DNA of 64,000 nt from Sporolactobacillus sp. Y61 (GTDB lineage Bacteria; Bacillota; Bacilli; Bacillales; Sporolactobacillaceae), in contig NZ_CP159510.1 in NCBI RefSeq assembly GCF_040529185.1, positions 2,790,001 to 2,854,000 of the forward strand. Direction: 5' to 3'. Shown here one piece after another: positions 9,882-19,266 of this stretch. A program made the translations under genes and the position numbers. Under the pieces are notes generated by a model. It was not told the DNA's origin, did not search any database, and saw only the letters and a list, made by a program, of their open reading frames with translations. Position 1 is the stretch's first letter, and every line of letters begins with the position of its first letter.

Positions 9882-10919
9882 TCACTCCGCCTCTTTCGGA
9901 CTGGCAGCTTCTGCCTGTTTTTTTTCTTTTTCCAGCCAGCTCCACAGACTGCTGAGCATCAGTTTATGATTTCTGCTGAAACGCATCCACTTCCGGATAG
10001 AACCCGGTTCATCCTTCTTCTTTTCAGTCAGGTAGCTGTTGAAAAAGAGAGACGGTGCTTTCGGGCAGAGCATCAGATGAAATAAAAAAATACCCTCCTC
10101 CTCGCGCAGTGGACAGGCAGTCAGATAGTCATGAAGCCATTTTTCCCATTGTGGCGCCCCGTTATACATCACACAGGCCTGTTCCATTAGTGAGGCGGTC
10201 TCCAGAATAAAAAAATCTTCCCGGCATTCCTCCAGATTAACCAGCAGACACCTTTCGCGTTCAATCAGAAGATGCCTCGGATTCAATCTGCCGTGGCATA
10301 GCGCGCGACGCATGCCGATGCCCTTTCCTTCCTCATCTTTTGGCTCCCCGCGTGAAAAAAAGGTCATGGCCTGCTGAATATGAGACAGACGGATACCGGC
10401 CGAATCAAAGACCACCTGCTCAAAGGGAGAGGGGTATACATGATGTTCCGCAACGTTTAGAAAGCCCTCCCATTCCTGCTTTCTTGCCATTGCAATCTGA
10501 GTCAGCTGAGCGTATAAATCATCAGAATTCTGAGTATCCCTGCGCATCGTCGCTCTGTGCATCTGGCCGGCTTTGATAAACAGCATTCGGTAGCGCTCCT
10601 TTAGATCTGTAACCGGTACCGTTTCTTCAATCCACGGCATCAGATAACAGGTTTCCCCATCTCCGCTGATCACCAGATCTCCGTATTTTGAAGGAAGTGG
10701 CGTGACAGCGTCGATCACCAGATTTTGCGACAACTGATACGTAACTTTCAGATGCTCGATCTGGTGAACCGTCAATTTTTTCTTTTTTAACGCAAAAAGA
10801 CCTCTGTCCGTCTCAATTTTATATACGCGTTCAAACGGTGTGATCCGGTACGGGTACAGGTCATATTGAAAAAGAAGGCGATTGAGCACGACATCAGTTT
10901 CAGCAACCATCAGCAGCAT
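9882..10919 (-). CDS. ysxE: Spore coat protein YsxE, kinase-fold (CotS-like)
   Basis: 345 residues, similar in layout to the YsxE/CotS spore-coat family, which has an aminoglycoside-phosphotransferase-like fold. An N-terminal lobe (VYKIETDRGLFALKKKK) is followed by a C-terminal lobe in which ALCHGRLNPRHLLIE takes the place of the usual HGDxxxxN catalytic loop. The Asp is replaced, suggesting a structural rather than enzymatic role. The start has an AAGGAG ribosome site. It follows spoVID and a divergent relative, as expected for a SpoVID-dependent coat protein made in the mother cell. Confidence 0.85.
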   Translation of the reverse strand: MLLMVAETDVVLNRLLFQYDLYPYRITPFERVYKIETDRGLFALKKKKLTVHQIEHLKVTYQLSQNLVIDAVTPLPSKYGDLVISGDGETCYLMPWIEETVPVTDLKERYRMLFIKAGQMHRATMRRDTQNSDDLYAQLTQIAMARKQEWEGFLNVAEHHVYPSPFEQVVFDSAGIRLSHIQQAMTFFSRGEPKDEEGKGIGMRRALCHGRLNPRHLLIERERCLLVNLEECREDFFILETASLMEQACVMYNGAPQWEKWLHDYLTACPLREEEGIFLFHLMLCPKAPSLFFNSYLTEKKKDEPGSIRKWMRFSRNHKLMLSSLWSWLEKEKKQAEAASPKEAE

Positions 10920-10928
10920 CTGCTCCTT

Positions 10929-11846
10929 CTAGACTTCAAAATAAGCAAGAAATAAAGCAATTAACCGATTTTTACTGTCCCAGATCTTTTTAAATCCGTT
11001 CACATGCTGGTTCGACAGTTCCATACCCGGAGGCAGACCAGATAACAGATCGACCAGATAAATCCATTCATCCGGTTCATACCAGGCGGCTTTAATCAGG
11101 TCAGAGGTCTCCTGATCCATTCCTCCTTTTTCAATCATGAGCTGGAGAAGGGCCTGCATGACAGATTCTCCCTGATTATTGAGAACCTGCTGCATAAATC
11201 CTGCAATCCGGTCATAGCCCTGTACCGGCCCGGATTGTCCGAGATTAATAAATAATACATCAAAAAGCTTTTTAATCTGATCAAATGAAAAATCATCAGG
11301 CAAAACAAATGACCGGCGGCGTCCCTGATGCTTTGCCCGCAACTGATCAGCAATTTTTGCCCGCTCGCAGACCGATGGATAACAGGACTGCGCGATCTTC
11401 CCCGCATGGCTGCTGAACAGGTCCGCCCGTTCAGCCTGTTCATAATACGTTTGTACTGTACCCAAAAGACTGCTCTCAGAAACAGGAAGCGGCATACGGC
11501 TTCGGGTCAGAAGCGTGTGCATCACTTCTGCCCATAACGCTTCATAACCGCTCATAACGGCTTCTTCCTCAGGCGCATCATGGCAGGTCAGACGAAAACG
11601 GTCATAGCGGATATAAGGGAAGCCCTGAACGGTTACATACATGCGATCTATAAAAAAAGAAGGGGTCAAAAGTTTCAGCCGCCATTCCAGATGTCTTTTT
11701 AAAAGCCCTTCATTTTCCCAGAAACGAATCCGCTTAAGTCCTTTCTCCGTGCTGATGATCATCGGGTTTTCCCGGATCAGATTCAGTTCCTGGAAACGAA
11801 AATGATTGCGGATGAGAGCAAGAATCATGCTCTGTCTGTCATTCAT
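10929..11846 (-). CDS. Divergent kinase-fold spore-coat-like protein
   Basis: About 305 residues from ATG 11846, which overlaps the end of spoVID by eight bases and implies coupled translation. The N-terminus (ISTEKGLKRIRFW, then a YVTVQGFPYIRYDRFRL strand pair) lines up with the start of YsxE, but no catalytic HGD-type loop can be seen. It looks like a degenerate relative of the CotS/YsxE/YutH group, placed between spoVID and ysxE. Function is inferred from this position only. An ATG at 11897 would extend the protein but lies well inside spoVID. Confidence 0.65.
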   Translation of the reverse strand: MNDRQSMILALIRNHFRFQELNLIRENPMIISTEKGLKRIRFWENEGLLKRHLEWRLKLLTPSFFIDRMYVTVQGFPYIRYDRFRLTCHDAPEEEAVMSGYEALWAEVMHTLLTRSRMPLPVSESSLLGTVQTYYEQAERADLFSSHAGKIAQSCYPSVCERAKIADQLRAKHQGRRRSFVLPDDFSFDQIKKLFDVLFINLGQSGPVQGYDRIAGFMQQVLNNQGESVMQALLQLMIEKGGMDQETSDLIKAAWYEPDEWIYLVDLLSGLPPGMELSNQHVNGFKKIWDSKNRLIALFLAYFEV

Positions 11847-13305
11847 TCTTTCCCGACCGCGCAGCCTTTGGGATATAAAGAATTTCACCGGGTTCAATAT
11901 GAGCTGTCGTCAGTTCATTCTTTCTGAGGAGACTGGTTACCGGGACATGATAACGTTCGGATATGCTCTCGAGGGAGTCGCCGGTCTGGACGATGCATAA
12001 TCTGACCTGAGTCCTCTGTTCGGCTTCATCCCCCGCTAGAACTTTGGTCAGATAATTGCTGCTCTCACCGGATGTTTCCTTCTCTTCAGATAAAATGGCT
12101 TCCGGTTCTGTCTGTTCGCCAGGAGCAGCCTGGGGCAGGACAGCTTCTGTTCTCTCGGAAAACGCAACATGGGGGACCTCCTCTTCTTCAATCAGCTCCG
12201 GCCTGCGCATGGTCTGATAACTGAATGCCGCAAGTGTGCCGTCTTCCTCATACTGGCTGTCTGTCGGCATTTCTTCATACTCGCCGGAAAGCAAGACATC
12301 CTGGTAGTCGTCTTCTGTCCTTTTTCCCTTCCCCGCTTTTGAAGCCTTTTCAACCGGCTGCGGCATCGCCTTTTTTGCCGCTTTCAGAGGGTTTGCTGCC
12401 GGTTGAACGGAAAGATGATCCACTTTCATCGCAGGGGCCGGATTCTCCTTTTCCGGCTTTAGCTGCGTCTTGTCGGCTTTCAGAGCTGCTTCTTTTTTGG
12501 CTGCCGCTTTTTCCGCCTTCGGAGCTGCTGCTTCTTTCTTGGGCGCTGCTTTTTCCGCTTTCGGAGCCGACGCTTCTTTCTTGGGCGCTGCTTTTTCTGC
12601 TTTCGGAGCCGCAGCCTCTTTTTTAGGCGCTGCTTTTTCTGCTTTCGGAGCCGCAGCCTCTTTTTTAGGCGCTGCTTTTTCCGCTTTCGGAGCCGACGCT
12701 TCTTTCTTGGGCGCTGCTTTTTCCGCCTTCGGAACCGCAGCCGGTTTCTCTGCCGGTTTCTTTACCTCCTTTTTCTTTTCGGACGGAGCAGCGGGCGGCG
12801 CAGGCTGAGGTGGAGCCACAGGTGGCTGAGCTTTCACAGGTGGCTGAGCTTTCTTTAACGCTTTTTCCTTCCTCACAGGGTCGGCAAGACCGGTGATGGC
12901 GATATCCGCCTGAAGTTGCATATGACGCTGTCCCGTTAACTCATAATCGAAGGAATCGATAACGAGGAAGAGTTCCTCCAGGTTCGGAACGCGTTCCACG
13001 GGAATGGTAATATCAAGTGGAAAACGGTGCTCCAGTACAGCCGTTCCAGTATCGGTTTCCATGATTTCCTCGATCGTTCGGAAGGGTGCCGGAATCTCCT
13101 GATTATCCGATACGGAACTATTATCCGGAATATATTCACCCGTAAGTCGGAGAAAGCCTTTAATCGTCACGTCATTCACATTTTCCTCGACTGTGATGTC
13201 CGGCTCCAGCGCCATGGACAGTATTTCTTTTGCCGGCGCGTCATTTCTCAGCCATACTGACTCATTTATTGAAAACTGCAGACGATCATCAGATGCTTGA
13301 GACAT
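11839..13305 (-). CDS. spoVID: Spore coat assembly protein SpoVID with LysM domain
   Basis: Morphogenetic protein that helps the coat encase the forespore. 488 residues from ATG 13305, chosen for its AGAGGGTGG ribosome site. The conserved N-terminal domain (LQFSINESVWLRNDAPAKEI, then LEPDITVEE) is followed by a long Ala/Pro/Lys region holding about six 14-residue repeats. A C-terminal LysM domain follows (VQTGDSLESISERYHVPVTSL); in B. subtilis this domain binds SafA and lipid II. It precedes ysxE as in B. subtilis. A sigma-E-type promoter can be seen upstream. Upstream frame extension to 13467 lacks support. Confidence 0.93.
   Translation of the reverse strand: MSQASDDRLQFSINESVWLRNDAPAKEILSMALEPDITVEENVNDVTIKGFLRLTGEYIPDNSSVSDNQEIPAPFRTIEEIMETDTGTAVLEHRFPLDITIPVERVPNLEELFLVIDSFDYELTGQRHMQLQADIAITGLADPVRKEKALKKAQPPVKAQPPVAPPQPAPPAAPSEKKKEVKKPAEKPAAVPKAEKAAPKKEASAPKAEKAAPKKEAAAPKAEKAAPKKEAAAPKAEKAAPKKEASAPKAEKAAPKKEAAAPKAEKAAAKKEAALKADKTQLKPEKENPAPAMKVDHLSVQPAANPLKAAKKAMPQPVEKASKAGKGKRTEDDYQDVLLSGEYEEMPTDSQYEEDGTLAAFSYQTMRRPELIEEEEVPHVAFSERTEAVLPQAAPGEQTEPEAILSEEKETSGESSNYLTKVLAGDEAEQRTQVRLCIVQTGDSLESISERYHVPVTSLLRKNELTTAHIEPGEILYIPKAARSGKNE
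12483..12745 (-). repeat. 42-bp tandem repeats inside spoVID
   Basis: About six near-identical units of 14 codons, each encoding APKAEKAAPKKEA plus S or A. The last units degenerate (AAAKKEAALKADK). The units differ mainly at third codon positions, so they have been kept at the protein level. The frame opposite is also open and Ala/Phe-rich, but that is a by-product of the repeat. Confidence 0.9.
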
Positions 13306-13336
13306 GCATTCCACCCTCTCATCCATTCTTAATAAA

Positions 13337-13365
13337 AGGAATATGCATGGAAGAGAGAAATATGC
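13337..13365 (-). promoter_or_regulatory. Candidate sigma-E promoter of spoVID
   Basis: GCATATT (13359-13365) matches the sigma-E -35 pattern, and CATATTCCT (13337-13345) is near its -10 pattern, 13 bases apart. It lies 32 bases before the chosen spoVID start. Mother-cell expression is what SpoVID is known for. Confidence 0.5.
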
Positions 13366-13396
13366 CCGCAAGAGGCTGAGTCGTTCTTTACTGTGT

Positions 13397-14071
13397 CTAT
13401 TTCTTTTCGAGGTAAATCCCTTCACCCTTTTTCCATTCACAATAAAAAACATCCTGAAACTGATCAATATGATTTTTTTTCAGTTCTTTTGCAAGCCATG
13501 CTTCATTCAAACCTGATCGTTCCAGATTCTCCCAGTCGACCTCACCGTCCATGATCAGTGTCACCGGCAGACAGACCGGTTTATCCGGCAGTTTCAGCAT
13601 GTCGCTGGTCGGCTGGTCATACCGGTTTTTTTTCAGCGCACTGATGGATCCGTCTGTCTCCAGAATCGCATAAGCGACTTCACGGATGGAGAAGATATCC
13701 TTTTGTCTCAGAAGATTTTGCAGCATATTCAGGTCAAGTTTCTCTTTCTTCATCTGCTCTCTGTCCAGATGCCCGTTACGAATGACAATTGACGGTTTCC
13801 CTTCAAGGAATCCTCTTGTGGCACGAAATTTTTGCGTACACCACTCCACGATGTAGATCATAACACCCCATAAAACGATGGCAAAGAGCACGGAACCGAT
13901 ACCTACTTCTTTGTCATAGAGCGCATTCCCGACGAATTCACCAAGCACAATCGCAGAGATAAAATCAAAAGCAGTAACCTGTGAAAGTGTCGCTTTACCT
14001 AATATCTTGGTCAATAAAAACAGAGCAATAAAACCGATGATCAATTCGGTTGCAATCTGGAGAAAATGCAT
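13397..14071 (-). CDS. DUF421 membrane protein (YetF/YrbG family)
   Basis: About 224 residues from ATG 14071, which has a GGGAGGGTGG ribosome site. Three hydrophobic helices (about residues 1-85, including the family pattern LTKILGKATLSQVTAFDFISAI) are followed by a cytosolic domain with GFLEGKPSIVIRNGHLD, LLRQKDIFSIREVAYAILE and the end domain VTLIMDGEVDWENLERSG. Proteins of this family are common in spore formers and some act in spores, but the molecular role is unknown. It sits between spoVID and the flavoprotein gene, a position not seen in B. subtilis. Confidence 0.85.
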   Translation of the reverse strand: MHFLQIATELIIGFIALFLLTKILGKATLSQVTAFDFISAIVLGEFVGNALYDKEVGIGSVLFAIVLWGVMIYIVEWCTQKFRATRGFLEGKPSIVIRNGHLDREQMKKEKLDLNMLQNLLRQKDIFSIREVAYAILETDGSISALKKNRYDQPTSDMLKLPDKPVCLPVTLIMDGEVDWENLERSGLNEAWLAKELKKNHIDQFQDVFYCEWKKGEGIYLEKK

Positions 14072-14197
14072 GGTCAGCCCACCCTCCCGCAACAGGAATA
14101 TAGAATATCCTTATTGTGGCTCAGTCTCGTTGAAATATCAGAAATTAGTGGGTTGCCCGCAACATAACCCATCCTGCCCTTTCTCAGCACACAAAAA

Positions 14198-14234
14198 AAC
14201 AGGACACCGTTTGCTTTGGAAGGTGCATCCTGTT
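14198..14234 (-). terminator. Terminator after the flavoprotein gene
   Basis: AACAGGATGCACC and GGTGTCCTGTT form a stem followed by seven T residues on the minus strand. Confidence 0.8.
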
Positions 14235-14245
14235 TGATTTTTTGA

Positions 14246-16015
14246 TTAATTTATTTCAGCTGCAGCTGTCTGACCGGCAATCCTGCCGAAAGTGATAATA
14301 TCTGCAACAGCATTTCCGCCCAGACGGTTGCCTCCGTGTACCCCGCCGGTGACTTCACCCGCTGCATACAGCCCCTTAACCGGGCGACCCGATGAATGGA
14401 GCACATGTGCCTTTGTGTCGATTTTCAGACCACCCATTGTATGGTGGACTGACGGGACCACCGGAATCGCATAATATTTTCCTTCCGTAAGCGGTTCTTC
14501 AAGATGTGCCCGACCAAATTCTTTATCCTTTCCCTTCTGAACATATGAAGCGTAGTCCGCCATGGTTTTCTCCAGCGTTCCCGGATCAACCTTCATTGCC
14601 CGGGCAAGTTCCTCTACATTACTTCCTTCAACCGCATAACCATCTTTAATATATTGGGCGAGTGACGCATTTTTTTCCTTAATTGCATCGTTCGTCACAA
14701 GAAACGCCTGATGGTCCTTCTGGGCAATGATGGCATCAGATACGACATCTCTCGTTTCCATTTCATCAACGAAGCGTTTCCCTTCGCGGTTGATCAGCAG
14801 GCCTCCATCACCACGGACCGCTTCGGTGAACATAAAACCGGTTTCGGGATCCGTCGTCGGATGGGTCTGAATCTGATCCATCTGGGTGACAGCAGCACCG
14901 GCATCTACGGCCATCCTGATGCCCTCTCCTGTTGCACCTTTATGATTGGTGGTAAAATAGCCTTTCAAATCAGGACGATATTTCTCAACCATATCACTGT
15001 TTGCACTGAATCCGCCTGTAGCCATGATGACAGCAGGGGCATGGACCTGAAACAGATTTCCTTTGGCGTCTTTTGCTTCCACCCCTGCAACTGTTCCATT
15101 CTTTACCATTAATTTCTCAGCGCGGGTATTCAATAATATATGGATGCCTTCTGCCTTGATTTTCTTTGTCAGCACATTAACCAGTACAGGACCAACAGGT
15201 GAGCCGTCAGCCGGCCGGTGCAAACGTTTGTTTGTCGCTCCGCCGCCCAGCGTCACGTCGGTCAGACCCGCACCGAGCTGATTGACCCATTCAACTGTTC
15301 CAGGCGCGTGATCGACCAGAGTCCGGACCAATTTTGGGTCGTTCAGATTCTTTCCGCCCTTCATCGTATCATTAAAAAATGTCTCCCTGGAATCCTTAAT
15401 GCCCGCTTTTTTCTGAATACTTGTTTCTGCCGCATTCATACCCCCCGTCGCCCGGTTGGTATTTCCACCGATGATCGGCATCTTTTCCAGAATCACGACG
15501 GATTTTCCTGCCGCGTCTGCTTCAATCGCTGCGGACAGTCCTGCGCCGCCGGATCCGATAACTGCAACATCTACATTCAGATCCTTCTGTTTTTGTTCTT
15601 TGACCGTTATTTTATTTTTCGGATCTTTTAATGCCTCAATGTCACCGCCCGCCTTCTCAAGTGCCCGAGTGACGGCTTCCAGAATAGCAGCACTGGACTC
15701 GCTCGCCCCGGATACCGCATCCACAGCCAGACTTTGCGTGGCAATAATTTCATCGGTCAGCTGACGGGCGGCTCCGGATCCAATCTGTCCGGTTTCACCT
15801 TTTGCATCCACCGTAATACTCTTGATTTTATCCTTTGTGACTGTTACTTTTGCTTTTACGTCTCCCCCGTGCCCCTTAGACACGCCTTCATAGGTTCCGG
15901 GATCAAACTTCCCTGTGTCTGATGAAGCGTTGCTGCTGCACCCCGACAGGATCGTGCCGGCAACGAGAAAGAGCATCAATATCAGACATACGGTCTTATG
16001 ACACCTGAAAGTCAT
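14246..16015 (-). CDS. FMN-binding, FAD-dependent fumarate-reductase-like lipoprotein
   Basis: 589 residues from ATG 16015 (GGAGGCG ribosome site). A lipoprotein signal with lipobox ILSGC is followed by an FMN_bind domain (VDAVSGASESS near residue 100) and a flavocytochrome-c/FrdA-type flavoprotein domain (DVAVIGSGGAGLSAAIEA near 150; the HPTTDPETG and GDGGLLINREGKRFVDE active-site region; HHTMGGLKI). Family members such as urocanate and fumarate reductases pass electrons through covalent FMN to a soluble acceptor outside the membrane. The flavinylation motif is usually SGAT; here it is SGAS. Substrate unknown. It is a single-gene unit with a terminator on each side. Confidence 0.88.
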   Translation of the reverse strand: MTFRCHKTVCLILMLFLVAGTILSGCSSNASSDTGKFDPGTYEGVSKGHGGDVKAKVTVTKDKIKSITVDAKGETGQIGSGAARQLTDEIIATQSLAVDAVSGASESSAAILEAVTRALEKAGGDIEALKDPKNKITVKEQKQKDLNVDVAVIGSGGAGLSAAIEADAAGKSVVILEKMPIIGGNTNRATGGMNAAETSIQKKAGIKDSRETFFNDTMKGGKNLNDPKLVRTLVDHAPGTVEWVNQLGAGLTDVTLGGGATNKRLHRPADGSPVGPVLVNVLTKKIKAEGIHILLNTRAEKLMVKNGTVAGVEAKDAKGNLFQVHAPAVIMATGGFSANSDMVEKYRPDLKGYFTTNHKGATGEGIRMAVDAGAAVTQMDQIQTHPTTDPETGFMFTEAVRGDGGLLINREGKRFVDEMETRDVVSDAIIAQKDHQAFLVTNDAIKEKNASLAQYIKDGYAVEGSNVEELARAMKVDPGTLEKTMADYASYVQKGKDKEFGRAHLEEPLTEGKYYAIPVVPSVHHTMGGLKIDTKAHVLHSSGRPVKGLYAAGEVTGGVHGGNRLGGNAVADIITFGRIAGQTAAAEIN

Positions 16016-16055
16016 GTCGTAACGCCTCCAATTAGTGATTTTTTTCACAAAATAA

Positions 16056-16070
16056 TGTAATCGCTTACTT
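16056..16070 (-). promoter_or_regulatory. Candidate CcpA (cre) site before the flavoprotein gene
   Basis: The minus strand reads AAGTAAGCGATTACA, one mismatch from the cre consensus WTGNAARCGNWWWCA. It lies 41 bases before the start codon, where binding would block transcription when glucose is plentiful. Confidence 0.5.
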
Positions 16071-16120
16071 GCCTATGCTACCATATCCCGTAATTACTGT
16101 TGATGACATCAGTCACAAAA

Positions 16121-16170
16121 AAATCCCTTCAAAAATGGCACCGGAAACTGCGCCACTTTTGAAGGGATTT
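16121..16170 (-). terminator. Terminator of the hem operon
   Basis: AAATCCCTTCAAAAGTGGC and GCCATTTTTGAAGGGATTT form a long stem just after the hemL stop, followed by T residues. Confidence 0.88.
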
Positions 16171-16188
16171 ACAGATCATTCAATTTTC

Positions 16189-17481
16189 TTATTCAGATTC
16201 CGCAATCTCCTTAAATGCCTGTTCGGCTGCATCAATCGTTTTCCTGATATCCTCCATGGAGTGCTTTGTCGACAGGAAGACCCCTTCAAACTGAGAAGGA
16301 GGCAGGGAAATGCCCTGTTTGATCATCGCGGCAAAATACTTTTTAAAATGTTCCAGATTGGATCCTTTCGAACGTTTATAATTAATGACTTTCTGATCAG
16401 TGAAGAAAAAGCCCATCATTGCGCCGGCCTGGTTAACTGACAGCGGAATGTGATATTTTTCTGCTGCTTTCCTGTAGCCCTTTGCAAGACGGTCCGCCTT
16501 TAATCTGAAATCATCATAGTCCTGAGGTTTCAACTGCTTCAGCGTCATATAACCTGCTGCCATCGCCAGCGGATTACCGGAAAGTGTGCCGGCCTGATAA
16601 ACCGGTCCTTCCGGCGCCACCTGGCTCATGATATCGTTTCTGCCGCCGTATGCGCCTACTGGCAGACCGCCGCCGATTACTTTTCCGAGCGTGGTCAGGT
16701 CCGGAGTAACCCCATAATAACCCTGCGCACAATGATAGGCGACCCGGAATCCGGTCATGACTTCATCAAAAATCAGAAGCGAGCCGTACTGTCTGGTAAT
16801 CCGCCGCAGTTCTTCCAGAAATCCGGGAACAGGAGGAACGACCCCCATATTCCCGGCGACAGGCTCAACTATGATGCAGGCAATGTCGTGTCCAAATTGT
16901 TTGAACACGTCATCAACCTTTTCTGCATCATTGTAGGGAACGGTAAGTGTATCCTTGGCAAGCTGTGCCGGAACACCGGGGCTGTCCGGAAGGCCGAGCG
17001 TTGCGACCCCGGAACCGGCTTTGATCAGAAGTGAGTCCGAACTCCCGTGATAACTGCCTTCGAACTTGAGAATCTTATCTCTTCCCGTGTAGCCGCGGGC
17101 AAGTCGGATCGCGCTCATGGTCGCTTCTGTCCCGGAGTTCACCATGCGCACCTTTTCAACTGAGGGCACACGATCAATGACCAGTTCCGCAAGTTTGGTC
17201 TCAAGAATATGCGGGGCACCGAAACTGGTCCCTTTTTCCACAGTTTTCTTGACGAATTCGACGACTTTCTCATCAGCGTGTCCGAGAATCAGCGGTCCCC
17301 AGCTGAGGACGTAATCGATGTACTCGTTTCCGTCAAGATCATAAATTTTTGACCCCTTCCCGTGATCCATATAAATCGGATTCAGATCAACGGCAGGAAA
17401 GGCCCGTACCGGACTGTTTACGCCTCCCGGCATCAAAGGCTTCGCTTCCTTAAAAGCTGCAATTGATTTACTGAAATCCAT
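16189..17481 (-). CDS. hemL: Glutamate-1-semialdehyde 2,1-aminomutase
   Basis: PLP enzyme turning glutamate-1-semialdehyde into 5-aminolevulinate, second step of C5 heme synthesis. 430 residues from ATG 17481, five bases after the hemB stop, with a GAAGAGGG ribosome site. The N-terminal [13 protein letters not shown] signature, the PLP lysine in [18 protein letters not shown] and the [13 protein letters not shown] motif are present. It is the last gene of the hemA-C-D-B-L operon. Confidence 0.97.
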   Translation of the reverse strand: MDFSKSIAAFKEAKPLMPGGVNSPVRAFPAVDLNPIYMDHGKGSKIYDLDGNEYIDYVLSWGPLILGHADEKVVEFVKKTVEKGTSFGAPHILETKLAELVIDRVPSVEKVRMVNSGTEATMSAIRLARGYTGRDKILKFEGSYHGSSDSLLIKAGSGVATLGLPDSPGVPAQLAKDTLTVPYNDAEKVDDVFKQFGHDIACIIVEPVAGNMGVVPPVPGFLEELRRITRQYGSLLIFDEVMTGFRVAYHCAQGYYGVTPDLTTLGKVIGGGLPVGAYGGRNDIMSQVAPEGPVYQAGTLSGNPLAMAAGYMTLKQLKPQDYDDFRLKADRLAKGYRKAAEKYHIPLSVNQAGAMMGFFFTDQKVINYKRSKGSNLEHFKKYFAAMIKQGISLPPSQFEGVFLSTKHSMEDIRKTIDAAEQAFKEIAESE

Positions 17482-17485
17482 ATTC

Positions 17486-18472
17486 TTAACCCTCTTCCCG
17501 GAGCCAGCGGACGGCATCCTTTGCATGATATGTAATGATCAGATCGGCACCGGCCCTCTTCATCGAAGTCAGCGCTTCGAGAACGACAGCCTTCTCATTG
17601 ATCCAGCCGTTCTGCGCGGCTGCTTTCACCATAGCATATTCGCCGCTGACGTTATAAGCAACAAGTGGAAGGTTGATCGAATTCCGGACATCTCTCAGAA
17701 CGTCCAGATAGGGCAGAGCCGGTTTAACAATGATAAAATCAGCACCTTCCCGGACATCGGAATCCGCTTCTCTGAGTGCCTCCCGGCAGTTTGCCGGATC
17801 CATCTGATAGGTTTTACGATTGCCAAACTTCGGTGCACTTTCGGCTGCATCACGAAAAGGTCCGAAGAATGCGGAGGCATATTTTACCGCATAGGACATA
17901 ATCGGGATCTGCTGGTAGCCTGCCTCGTCCAGTGCATGACGGATCGCCGTCACAAAGCCGTCCATCATGTTTGATGGTGCGATAATATCAGCACCTGCCT
18001 CCGCCTGAGAAACAGCCGTCCTGGCCAGGTAATCCAGACTTTCATCATTATCCACATCTCCATTGTGAACGATCCCGCAGTGTCCGTGATCTGTATATTC
18101 ACACATGCACGTATCTGCGATCACAACCAGATCCGGGTAGTTCTTTTTCGTCAGCCGTATGGCTTCCTGCACGACGCCATGCGCGTCATAGGCCCCGGAG
18201 CCGACGGCGTCTTTTTTCTTCGGAATGCCGAAAAAGATGACGGATGGAATGCCGAGATCCGTAACTTCTTTCAGTTCTTCATCCAGTCTGTCCACAGAAT
18301 ACTGAAAGACACCGGGCATCGATGGGATCTCCGACCTGATATGGCTGCCTTCTTCGGTAACAAAAATCGGATAGATAAAGTCAGAGGGTCTGAGAAAGGT
18401 TTCCCGAACCATTTCTCTGAGTACGGCTGTTCTTCTGAGCCGTCTGTGACGATCAAAATGTAGTTCTGTCAT
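17486..18472 (-). CDS. hemB: Porphobilinogen synthase
   Basis: Joins two 5-aminolevulinate molecules into porphobilinogen. 328 residues. The zinc cysteines [12 protein letters not shown] are present, so this is the zinc-dependent type, and the two Schiff-base lysines are in MSYAVKYAS and IVKPALPY. Its start overlaps the hemD stop by four bases, showing tight coupling within the operon. Confidence 0.97.
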   Translation of the reverse strand: MTELHFDRHRRLRRTAVLREMVRETFLRPSDFIYPIFVTEEGSHIRSEIPSMPGVFQYSVDRLDEELKEVTDLGIPSVIFFGIPKKKDAVGSGAYDAHGVVQEAIRLTKKNYPDLVVIADTCMCEYTDHGHCGIVHNGDVDNDESLDYLARTAVSQAEAGADIIAPSNMMDGFVTAIRHALDEAGYQQIPIMSYAVKYASAFFGPFRDAAESAPKFGNRKTYQMDPANCREALREADSDVREGADFIIVKPALPYLDVLRDVRNSINLPLVAYNVSGEYAMVKAAAQNGWINEKAVVLEALTSMKRAGADLIITYHAKDAVRWLREEG

Positions 18473-19266
18473 GTTGAGGACTTCTTTCTTTTATTATAAA
18501 AATTTGCCAGAGCGTCAATAAGATCAACGGATGTGAAGTATTTTGGAATCACATCAGCAGCGAAGCCGAGTGCATCAAGGCTTTGGGCCGTTGACGGTCC
18601 AATTGCTCCGACGACACTCGCAGTCAGGGCTTTTTTCCACGTCTCTTCATTAAGCATTTCCGTAAAAAAGCGGACGGCAGAGGGACTGGCAAAAGTCAGT
18701 GCATCCATTTCCCCGGAACGCATGATTTCAGCCAGTCTCTCTTTTTGAGACAGATCCGGTACGGTTTCATAAAGCGTCCGCTCTGTCACGTTAAAGCCAT
18801 GTGACTTCAGATCATGAATCCAGGACGGGTCAGTCAGCGAGCCATGAGGAAAAACAATCCGCTCTGCATGTAATGTTCCGGTCAGGAGTGCTTTCCCCAG
18901 CGCTTTGCCTGTGTACTTTTCCGGAACATAGACGTTTTTCAGACCGGCATCTGCAAGTTTCCGGGCTGTCTTGCGTCCGACGGCCGCCAGTCGTTTTCCT
19001 CTGATTCTGGCCGGGGTATCGAGCGTACGCATAAAAAAATCGACACTGTTCCCGCTGGTCAGAATGATCAGATCAGCCCGGCTAACGTGATCCAGCCAGC
19101 GTGTTCGTTCGTCACGGGGAACCGGTACGAATCGGTAGCTCATCAGTGGAACCGTTACCGCCTCTCCGCCATAATCCTGTACCCGGGCAATCATTTCTGA
19201 AGCCTGACCGGCAGATCGGGTAATCAGTACACGTTTCCCTTTCAGTACCTGTATCATTTGACTCAT
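18469..19266 (-). CDS. hemD: Uroporphyrinogen-III synthase
   Basis: Closes hydroxymethylbilane into uroporphyrinogen III. 265 residues, a fast-changing family recognised by the N-terminal [18 protein letters not shown], the middle TSGNSVDFF and the late [14 protein letters not shown] and [12 protein letters not shown] motifs. It overlaps hemC upstream and hemB downstream by four bases each. The position between hemC and hemB makes the call firm. Confidence 0.94.
   Translation of the reverse strand: MSQMIQVLKGKRVLITRSAGQASEMIARVQDYGGEAVTVPLMSYRFVPVPRDERTRWLDHVSRADLIILTSGNSVDFFMRTLDTPARIRGKRLAAVGRKTARKLADAGLKNVYVPEKYTGKALGKALLTGTLHAERIVFPHGSLTDPSWIHDLKSHGFNVTERTLYETVPDLSQKERLAEIMRSGEMDALTFASPSAVRFFTEMLNEETWKKALTASVVGAIGPSTAQSLDALGFAADVIPKYFTSVDLIDALANFYNKRKKSST

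Noticed and set aside
12470..12808. Ala/Phe-rich repetitive frame opposite spoVID
   Set aside because: Produced by the 42-bp repeats read backwards; the LysM protein on the other strand is the real product.
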